Source: Candidatus Woesearchaeota archaeon
GTDB lineage: Archaea > Nanobdellota > Nanobdellia > Woesearchaeales > ARS49
Direction of reading: 5' to 3'
NCBI GenBank assembly: GCA_014729555.1
Contig: WJJT01000015.1
Span: forward strand, 1-46,175
DNA: 46,175 nt
Position 1 is the stretch's first letter; the number at the start of each line of letters is the position of its first letter. Of the stretch, positions 38,751 to 46,175 are shown piece by piece. Position numbers and translations under genes: made by a program. The notes beneath the pieces were generated by a model. That model saw only the letters and a list, made by a program, of their open reading frames with translations, did not search any database and had not been told where the DNA came from.

Positions 38751-40786
38751 TTGCCTCTTTCTAAAAGCAATGCAACTGGTTCTTCCTGAATCTCTGGATA
38801 ATTCAGAGAAACATCCCTGTAGTTGTTGGATATTGCTGCCAAGACACCATATCTTGACTGGCCTTTCCATTGCCCAATGCCTTCATGCATCCTGGGAACA
38901 GCAGGCAATGTAACATCCATTCCAGAGCCTGCCATACAAAACTCAAGATCAACAACCTCATCAACAGAACTGCCGTCAATCTTGTCAGCAGAGGTGCTTA
39001 CATTAGCTGTTACTGCATGCTGTGCGGCTGATGGAACAGTGATTTTTGCACCATACTGGTCAATTATAGGTATGTCTGCTCCGTCAAACTCTCCATCACC
39101 ATTCTGGTCAACAGCCATGTCGCCAGTAGCAAGATCCACATATGCTGGGAAATTTATTCCGCCTTTAATGATATTTGCTTGTCCTGTATTTGGATCAACA
39201 CTAGCTTCTGCTGATACTGTGCCTGAGCAATCCCTCCACTCTATTTTATAACCATTTGTCGCATCACCGCTTAGACCATTGTATTGAACAACAAATGTTC
39301 TTCCCAGCTCTGTAGTCAAGACAAAGGTATCACCAGAATGGAGATTGTAGTCTGTCTCACTTGAAGCTTCTGTCATGACCAGTTTTTGTTCTAAAACCCT
39401 GTCTGTTGCAGAAGTTCCGACATTTTCTATGAAGTCCACATCAGTGTATGTGCTGCCTTCTTTGTTTGTAAAAGTCAAAGCATAGGAACTGCCTGCTGCA
39501 GTTGTTGCATAATTGAATTCCATGCTTGAATAAAGCCTGTCAAGCATGTTTCCTTTGCCATCGTCTCTCTTTGGAGCAAGTCCATTAAAGCCAACTTCTA
39601 GTAGATTTGCTCCTGGATTGTCCAAATGATCTGAAAGAGCTTCTGTAGCTGGAACTAATATGTCTGTGTCTGTGACAGAGTTAGCAAGCAACCTGTATGC
39701 TATCTCATTAAGAGTCATCTGAGTACCGTCTTCACTCAAAGAAGCAAGGATTTTTGCCCTTGCATCTGTATTCTCAAGAAACTGGCCAAAAATACCATTT
39801 CCACGCACAGTTGCAGAATAATCATCATCATTAACATTTGACTCTGTAATGCTTACCTTATGAGCACCAAGACTGAATGCCGCGCTTCCATCACCTGCAT
39901 TAGAAGTGCCGATGAACTGGCCATTAACCAGGGTATCAAGCTCGCCAATATCAAGATTCTCTGTAATCTCTCCATTGACCTGCCATTTAGCACTATACCC
40001 GCTTGCAGTGTTGGTTGTGCTTACAAGAGTAACCTCATAATCAACACCATCAACACCAAGAATCATGGAGTCTCCGACATTCAATGCAGCTGTAACCTTT
40101 CCAGTCATAAGCTCTAACTGAACCTCGTCAATCTCACCACCCATCCAGTGGGTCTCTGCCTTTGTGACTGTGTAGTTTTTTCCACCAATGTTCAACTGCT
40201 CCTGAACCATGTCAACAAGGTTTCCATTAGAGTCAACCCTTGATGTAAATCCGTCTTTGAAATTCCAGTTAAGAGTGTAAAGAACATCGTCGTGTGCTGC
40301 ATGAAGAAAAACACCAAGGTTTCCCAGGTTGTCTTTTGCAAATCTAGGGGTAAGTGTTCCAAAATCAAGCCTTTGTGTTGCCTGAACCGACGGAGGCTGG
40401 TATGTCTGTAATTTACGGAAATCAGAACCAGTAGGAATATCACCAAAACCAGACCAGTTATCATCGCTATCTCCCCAGGAGCCAAAATCACCAAAAGACC
40501 TGCTTGGCTTTGTCTGAGAATTACCACTGTCCTGCTCTGTCATAACAGAATCCTGAAGAAGATGAGGAAATTTATCCTTTGTAAGTGTGCCATAATGCTC
40601 AAATAAAGACTCATTAAGCTCTAAACGTGTTGAATCAGAAACAGTGACTCCAGGCGGTGTTACTGTATCCTGCAATGCTGCATCATCATCTTTTGCACAT
40701 CCGCCAAACACCAATGCTGCCAGTGCTGCAATTCCCATTGTAGCATTAACTGCTGTTTTTCTTACAAATCCTTGTTTTCTCTTCAT
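38747..40786 (-). CDS. Large exported S-layer-like protein with lipobox-like N-terminus
   Basis: Signal plus LVFGGCAKDDD; beta-rich, Thr/Ser/Asp-rich composition; GDSMILGVDGVDYEVTLVSTT. Confidence 0.7.
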   Translation of the reverse strand: MKRKQGFVRKTAVNATMGIAALAALVFGGCAKDDDAALQDTVTPPGVTVSDSTRLELNESLFEHYGTLTKDKFPHLLQDSVMTEQDSGNSQTKPSRSFGDFGSWGDSDDNWSGFGDIPTGSDFRKLQTYQPPSVQATQRLDFGTLTPRFAKDNLGNLGVFLHAAHDDVLYTLNWNFKDGFTSRVDSNGNLVDMVQEQLNIGGKNYTVTKAETHWMGGEIDEVQLELMTGKVTAALNVGDSMILGVDGVDYEVTLVSTTNTASGYSAKWQVNGEITENLDIGELDTLVNGQFIGTSNAGDGSAAFSLGAHKVSITESNVNDDDYSATVRGNGIFGQFLENTDARAKILASLSEDGTQMTLNEIAYRLLANSVTDTDILVPATEALSDHLDNPGANLLEVGFNGLAPKRDDGKGNMLDRLYSSMEFNYATTAAGSSYALTFTNKEGSTYTDVDFIENVGTSATDRVLEQKLVMTEASSETDYNLHSGDTFVLTTELGRTFVVQYNGLSGDATNGYKIEWRDCSGTVSAEASVDPNTGQANIIKGGINFPAYVDLATGDMAVDQNGDGEFDGADIPIIDQYGAKITVPSAAQHAVTANVSTSADKIDGSSVDEVVDLEFCMAGSGMDVTLPAVPRMHEGIGQWKGQSRYGVLAAISNNYRDVSLNYPEIQEEPVALLLERGN

Positions 40787-41019
40787 TTTGTCATTCCCCC
40801 GTAAATGTGATTATATAGGATAAGAAGATGATTCTTTATAAAGCTTGGGGTTTATTGTTACTGGAAGGTAAGGAAAACAAAACATTTATATATGATAGAC
40901 TATTATTGCCTTTTACAATGAAACGAGTTGATTGTATTCATCATTGATCGTGATTTTTCTAGTCCCAACTCTATATTAAAAAGTGATTGTATTCATTGTT
41001 AGTTCTAAAACTCTTTATG

Positions 41020-41135
41020 GCGGCAGTAGTTTAATGGCAGAATATAAGACTGTGGATCTTATGGAGCGGGTTCGATTACTTGACGCTGAAAGCGACAAGG
41101 ATTTCGACGCCAAGTCGAATTTCCCGCCTGCCGCC
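41020..41135 (+). tRNA. tRNA-His(GTG) with a 45-nt intron in the T-loop (intron 41077-41121); G-1 at 41019, C73 at 41135
   Basis: GCGGCAG...CTGCCGC acceptor; anticodon arm TAAGA-CTGTGGA-TCTTA; hBHBh' GCGGG-TTCG-ATT-ACTTG...CAAGT-CGAA-TTT-CCCGC. Confidence 0.93.
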
Positions 41136-41327
41136 CTTAACACATATGATTTGTGTTTTCTGCAAGATGAAGTCTTTCAGACAGATAGTCAAGCAGAGCT
41201 TGAGTATGCACATTATGGATAGTCAACCTGCATATGTAACACTATATGCCTGAAGGACCAAAACAAGGAATTAACAAAGACACAGAGGCAAACAAAATGA
41301 GAAAAGAAACAGAGGCCAAGGCACAAA

Positions 41328-41927
41328 GTGCTGGTTGTATTCATACGGCCATATAAAAAGAGCGATATAGACCAAGTCATAGCAGTGTATAAATCTGCTT
41401 TTGCAGAGCCGCCTTGGGATGAGTTCAAGAAGTGTTCTGCATGTGAAGTTGAGTATGGGATAAAAGAGAGTGCGAGAGCAAGAGATATTTGTAAGAAATG
41501 CGATTCTCCATTAGAGCTAATAGATTTCTGGAGCTCTGAAGATATAATTCAGGACCTGGAGTTTGCGCTGTCACAGCAAAATAAAGCAGTTCTGGTTGCA
41601 GAGAATAGTGCAGGTATTGCAGGCTTTACCTGGGGATATAAGCTGCCTTTTGAGAAATTTCCTTTTCTTGAAGGAAAGATAAGTCCAGGCACGCTATACA
41701 TGGATGAGATAGCTGTGCGAGGAGACAGAAGGCTGAGAGGTGCTGGAACAAGGCTGGGACAGGCATTCTTAAAGTCTGCCAAAGCACAAGGGCTTGAAGA
41801 GGCAGCCCTACGGACTGATGAGAGAAACCCTGCATCAATAGCATTATTCAGGAAATTAGGCTTCAAGGAAATGGGTATCAATGACCCAGGATTTCCAAAC
41901 CGAGTTTATATGAGGGTGAAAACATGA
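41328..41927 (+). CDS. GNAT acetyltransferase with cysteine-rich (zinc-ribbon-like) insertion
   Basis: GTG start; FIRPYKKSDIDQVIAVYKSAF; CSACEVEYGIKESARARDICKKC; RGDRRLRGAGTRLGQAFLKSA. Confidence 0.88.
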   Translation: MLVVFIRPYKKSDIDQVIAVYKSAFAEPPWDEFKKCSACEVEYGIKESARARDICKKCDSPLELIDFWSSEDIIQDLEFALSQQNKAVLVAENSAGIAGFTWGYKLPFEKFPFLEGKISPGTLYMDEIAVRGDRRLRGAGTRLGQAFLKSAKAQGLEEAALRTDERNPASIALFRKLGFKEMGINDPGFPNRVYMRVKT

Positions 41928-42943
41928 AAATAGCAGAGCTAGCAAAACAAATGGCAGAGATACCTTCCCCATCTGGCCAGGAAGACCAAATAGGGGAATT
42001 CCTCTATCAAAGACTTAAGAAGAGACTTACTGTCAAAAAACAGTTTGTTGAAGGCAAAAGATTCAACATAATAGCAACAAAAGGAAAACCAGAGATCATA
42101 TTCAACATACACATTGACACTGTTCCTGGCAAACTGCCTGTGAAGATTGAAGGAGACACTCTTTATGGAAGAGGAGCATTAGATGCAAAAGGACCTTTAG
42201 CTGCATTGATCATCGCAGCTGAAAAAGCAGCTGACGAAGGCATAGAAGACTTTGCATTAATGCTAGACATAGGAGAGGAACTGGATTTTTGTGGAGTGAA
42301 AGAACTGATGAAAGAGGTTGAGCCTGCAAAACTCATAGTGATATGCGAAGCAACTGACATGAAGATAAGAACTTCACAAAGCGGATTGCTGGAATTCAAA
42401 TTAATTTCAAGAGGAAAATCAGCACACTCTGCAGAGCCGGAGAGAGGAGAGTGTGCAATAACAAAACTGATCAAAGCAGTCAATGCAGTAAAAAGCATTC
42501 CTCTCAAAGGAAAGACAGTGATAAACATAGGACTGGTCAAGGGAGGAAGTGCAATAAACGTGGTTCCAGACTATGCCGAGGCAAAAGTATGCATACGAGT
42601 TGCGCCACAAGACATTGATTTGCTGGATAAAATCAAGAAATTAGATTTAGAGATCGAAATCATAAATGATTTTGAACCATATATATTTCAAGGAGACCTG
42701 GAACTAATCAAGAAAGTCTTCAAACAGCTCAAGATGCAGACATCAACAACAGGAGGTCTGGGCTTTACTGAACTGTATTTTTGGGCAAAAAAAGGACCTG
42801 CAGTTGTGATAGGTCCTGGCAAAAGCGGGACAGAGCACTCTGAAAACGAGCAAGTGAGCATCAAAGCTCTTGAAGAGGGATGCAGGTTTTACTATGAGCT
42901 CCTAAGAAACATTTATAAAGAAAAACATGAAAGAGGAACATAA
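41924..42943 (+). CDS. M20 family metallopeptidase/deacetylase (ArgE/DapE/LysK-like)
   Basis: FNIHIDTVPGK, LYGRGALDAKGPLAA, DIGEELDFCG, GKSAHSAEPERGE. Confidence 0.92.
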   Translation: MKIAELAKQMAEIPSPSGQEDQIGEFLYQRLKKRLTVKKQFVEGKRFNIIATKGKPEIIFNIHIDTVPGKLPVKIEGDTLYGRGALDAKGPLAALIIAAEKAADEGIEDFALMLDIGEELDFCGVKELMKEVEPAKLIVICEATDMKIRTSQSGLLEFKLISRGKSAHSAEPERGECAITKLIKAVNAVKSIPLKGKTVINIGLVKGGSAINVVPDYAEAKVCIRVAPQDIDLLDKIKKLDLEIEIINDFEPYIFQGDLELIKKVFKQLKMQTSTTGGLGFTELYFWAKKGPAVVIGPGKSGTEHSENEQVSIKALEEGCRFYYELLRNIYKEKHERGT

Positions 42944-42945
42944 AA

Positions 42946-44204
42946 TGAGATATCAAGCTCCTAAAGGAATGGAAGACTATTATGCTGAACAAAAGGCAGT
43001 GCAGCAAAAGATATTCAATGTATTCAGGGATGTAGCAACAAGATACGGTTATCTAGAGGTAGACACGCCTGCAATGGAATCATTTGCAATACTCTCTGCA
43101 AAATCAGGAGAGGAAATAAAACAGCAGATATTCATGATAGAAAAAAGAGGCTCTGAAGAGCTGGGCCTCAGGTTTGACCTCACAGTTCCAATAACAAGAA
43201 TGTTTGTATCAAGACAAAAAGAGCTGGTAAAACCAGTAAAATGGTTCTCAATAGGCCCAATGTGGAGGTATGAAGCACCGCAAAAAGGAAGATTAAGGGA
43301 ATTCTCACAATTAAGCGTGGAAATGTTTGGCTCAGACAGGCCAGAGGCAGACGCAGAATTACTTAATTTAATAATAGACATAATGAAAGGACTAGGGCTT
43401 ACTGACAAAGACTTTTTCATCAAGATAAACAACAGGAAATTACTTGAAGGAATACTGCTGACAGCAATCAAGAAAGAACAATTAGAAGAAGTCACAAGAG
43501 TGATAGACAAAAAAAACAAATTAACAGACGAAGAATTTGAGCAGGAACTGCTTGACTTAGGATTAGATAACTTCAAAATACAAAGAATCAGGCATGCAAT
43601 ACAATTCAATGGCAAGCCAAGCAAAGTGCTGAAAGAAATAAGAAAACATTTTGCAGACATTCCTGAAGAGACAAAAGCAGGAATAACAGAAATGGTAAAC
43701 ATATGCAGTCTTGTGGATGAAAGATATGTTGTGCTGGACTTGTCAGTAGCACGCGGTTTAGCGTATTACACAGGAACAGTGTTTGAGGTTTTTGACAAGC
43801 AGGAAAAATTCAGGAGCATGGCAGGAGGAGGCAGGTATGACCAGATGGTAGAACTCTTTGGAGGAGAAAAATGCCCTGCAACAGGCTTTGCAATAGGTGA
43901 GGCTGTAACAACACTTGTCTTGAAAGAATGCAACAAACTGCCAGAGCCAGAACTCGAGCCAGACTACTTTATTGCTATTGTCAGTGATGACGTAAGGCCA
44001 GACGCGCTTAAATTAGCGCAAAAACTAAGAAAAAAGTATAAAGTGGATACTGACCTGATGGGCAGGAAACTAAAAAAACAATTTGATTATGCTAATTCAA
44101 TCAGTGCAAAAAAAGTAATTGTAGTAGGGCCAGATGAAGTCAAAGCAAAACAGTTCACAGTAAAAGACATGAAGACAGGGAAGGAAGAGAAAAAGAAGTT
44201 CTGA
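42946..44204 (+). CDS. hisS: Histidyl-tRNA synthetase
   Basis: APKGMEDYY, GLRFDLTVPITRMF, WRYEAPQKGRLREFSQLSVEMFG, ARGLAYYTGTVFEVF. Confidence 0.96.
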
Positions 44205-44623
44205 TGAAATTCAACAAACTAATTCCTGAACTAACTGTATCTGACATCAAGAAAAGCCTTGAATTCTACACAAAAATACTTGGATTCAAGACAGAATACC
44301 AAAGAGAGGAAGATAAATTCGCATTCTTGTCTTTTCAAGGAGCACAAATAATGATAGAACAAAATAAGGATTCTGACTGGCACACAGGAAAACTGGAAAA
44401 ACCATTTGGAAGAGGCATAAACTTCCAGATTGAGGCAAAAAAGATACAGCCAATCCTTGATTCTCTTAAAAAACACAAATATCCCCTGAAAAAAGCGCCT
44501 ATGGAAAACTGGTACAGAAAAGATAAGGAATTAATAGGCAACAAGGAGTTCCTGGTAATGGACCCAGACGGGTATTTGCTGCGGTTTTCAGAAGATTTGG
44601 GGACCAAACCACTAAATATATAA
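44204..44623 (+). CDS. VOC/glyoxalase-bleomycin resistance family protein
   Basis: LIPELTVSDIKKSLEFYTKILGFKTEYQREEDKFAFLSF; EFLVMDPDGYLLRFSE. Confidence 0.92.
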   Translation: MKFNKLIPELTVSDIKKSLEFYTKILGFKTEYQREEDKFAFLSFQGAQIMIEQNKDSDWHTGKLEKPFGRGINFQIEAKKIQPILDSLKKHKYPLKKAPMENWYRKDKELIGNKEFLVMDPDGYLLRFSEDLGTKPLNI

Positions 44624-44648
44624 AACAAATACAATTCTTTTCAAAATC

Positions 44649-45530
44649 ATGTGGGACATATTTGCGAGAGCCGCTTTTACATCAATACTTGCAAAGTTCG
44701 GGCAGAAAGGAATGACTTTGCAGGAAATAATAGAGAAAGACGAAGAAATATTCAATTCAGACATAGAAGGGCATTTTTCTGAAGACGGTATTGAAGGGCT
44801 GAAAAACAAGGTTTTGGAAAAGAACAGAAGGTATTTTCTAACAGACACTGCAGGGGTGTGCAGGAAGTGGGCAGAGTCAACAATACAGAATGCCCTTGAA
44901 GAAAAAGTTGCAAAACCATATGACCCAAGACGCGTGGTCCAGATCTGGGGGGAAGCAATAGTCAAGGACGCATTCAACCTTATAGAAACAGAGGATAACA
45001 ACCTCACTGACCAAAAATCAAAAGACGGCGCTTTTTTTGTTGAGGTAAAAACATCTGCATACAACAATGGAGGGGTCATAAAAGGAAAGCAATTAACAAA
45101 GTTTGATACAACAGTAAATGCAAGAAGATTCTATGCATTTGTATTTCACAACACATCTACAAAAGTAAACATGGGCAGAACATACTCAACAGAGAGAAGA
45201 CTCTATGCTGCGCTTACACTGCAATCACTTTACTTAATACCATTCAGCATTGTGGCTGCACATTTTGACGCGTCAAAAAAACAGCCATACCCCCCTGATG
45301 ATGTGTATGTGCAATTAAATGAAAAACACGCAAAACACATCTTTTCAGGAGATTATGGAATATGGAAAATAAGCCTTGGGCTGTCTCCAGCAGCATACTC
45401 AGGAAAAGAACTTCATGAAAGAGTGCGGTTAATAACAAATAACAGAGTGCTGGAAAGCAGAATCACAAAAGAATTTAATCCAGCAGTTATTGAAAAAGCA
45501 GCAAAGATTTCTGAAAACGAATCTCGGTAA
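44649..45530 (+). CDS. Hypothetical protein with possible PD-(D/E)XK nuclease motif
   Basis: KDGAFFVEVKTSAYNNGGVIKGKQL fits D-xn-ExK. Confidence 0.5.
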   Translation: MWDIFARAAFTSILAKFGQKGMTLQEIIEKDEEIFNSDIEGHFSEDGIEGLKNKVLEKNRRYFLTDTAGVCRKWAESTIQNALEEKVAKPYDPRRVVQIWGEAIVKDAFNLIETEDNNLTDQKSKDGAFFVEVKTSAYNNGGVIKGKQLTKFDTTVNARRFYAFVFHNTSTKVNMGRTYSTERRLYAALTLQSLYLIPFSIVAAHFDASKKQPYPPDDVYVQLNEKHAKHIFSGDYGIWKISLGLSPAAYSGKELHERVRLITNNRVLESRITKEFNPAVIEKAAKISENESR

Positions 45531-45596
45531 ATAGAATACATTTGCGAGATTCGTTAAATAACAAATTGCAATTAGAAAGCACAATTTCGCAATTTG
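45519..45596 (+). other. Two consecutive inverted repeats downstream of the 44649 gene
   Basis: AACGAATCTCG/CGAGATTCGTT (11 bp, perfect) and CAAATTGC/GCAATTTG (8 bp, perfect). Confidence 0.65.
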
Positions 45597-45664
45597 CTAT
45601 CAAAGCGATTAATTTATATATAAAATAGAACTAAACAGGCAACATTAGCATATGGGGTGAAAAC

Positions 45665-46175
45665 TTGGCAAAAAAACAAAAAAGCAACATAAAATACGCA
45701 ATAATAGGCATAATTGCAGTTTTAATAATAATCTTAGTATTCGGGTATTTCAAGATAACAGGAAGCCCAACTGTTGAAGCATTCCTTAACATCTACAAAG
45801 GAGATGTAAAAGTAGACCATGGAGCTGGATGGGTTAATGCAGCAGACGGCATGGACTTAGAGCTAAATGATAAGGTAAAGACAGAAGCAGATTCAGAAGC
45901 AGCTGTTGTGCTTCATGAAAGCGTGATAATAAGCATGGAGGCAGAGACAGAGATATTCATAAAAGACCTTGCAAAAACACACCTAAAAGCAGAACAGCCA
46001 GCAGGCTCAACATGGAACAAGTTCACAGGGCTTGCAGGAGTAGAAGGGCTAAGCATAGAAACACCAACAACAGTGGCAACTGTAAGAGGAACAGACTTTG
46101 GTGTTGACATGAACGAGATACTTGTAGGAGAAGGAGAGGTAGAAGTTGAGTATAAAGGACAGAAGCACACAATAA
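45665..46175 (+). CDS. FecR-domain membrane-anchored protein, TTG start, truncated by window end
   Basis: RBS ggggtga, TTG start; N-terminal TM IKYAIIGIIAVLIIILVFGYF; IETPTTVATVRGTDFGVDM; not in the ORF track. Confidence 0.75.
   Translation, partial: MAKKQKSNIKYAIIGIIAVLIIILVFGYFKITGSPTVEAFLNIYKGDVKVDHGAGWVNAADGMDLELNDKVKTEADSEAAVVLHESVIISMEAETEIFIKDLAKTHLKAEQPAGSTWNKFTGLAGVEGLSIETPTTVATVRGTDFGVDMNEILVGEGEVEVEYKGQKHTI

Noticed and set aside
40983-41222. 79-aa ORF over the tRNA-His locus
   Set aside because: Lies across the tRNA-His exons and BHB intron; the RNA gene explains the sequence and the peptide looks non-protein-like.

Overview
The window looks like the chromosome of an AT-rich archaeon, probably of the DPANN/Woesearchaeota type. 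This lineage is inferred from eS1/S3ae, SRP54, Bud32, archaeal TATA boxes and many short proteins; I could not run a search. Recognisable core genes are srp54/ffh, a stand-alone PurH N-terminal (IMP cyclohydrolase-type) domain, pyrE-pyrF-pyrC, pyrB-pyrI, bud32, rps3ae, an intein-containing gyrB, an OB-fold SSB, hisS and tRNA-His. Accessory content includes two toxin-antitoxin-like pairs, an HTH-NTase/HEPN pair, a tyrosine recombinase, a tandem-HTH-repeat protein and a DUF5320/permease/NifX-like/DUF134/thioredoxin/VIT1-like operon. There are also several uncharacterised clusters. The observations most worth follow-up are: (1) tRNA-His with a 45-nt intron in the T-loop flanked by a textbook bulge-helix-bulge (BHB); (2) an orphan tRNA-Pro(GGG) 5' half with its own TATA box and a BHB-compatible end but no 3' half in the window; (3) a ~119-nt structured-RNA candidate just downstream of it; (4) a synonymously recoded second copy of the gyrB C-terminal codons 154 bp downstream, which looks like an integration scar; (5) two related ~35-38 aa micro-ORFs, each behind the same ~46-bp cis element, next to a divergent membrane-protein/wHTH pair; (6) a possible start-codon-sequestering RNA switch ahead of a toxin-antitoxin operon. 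All calls come from reading the sequence, with no database searches or folding runs.
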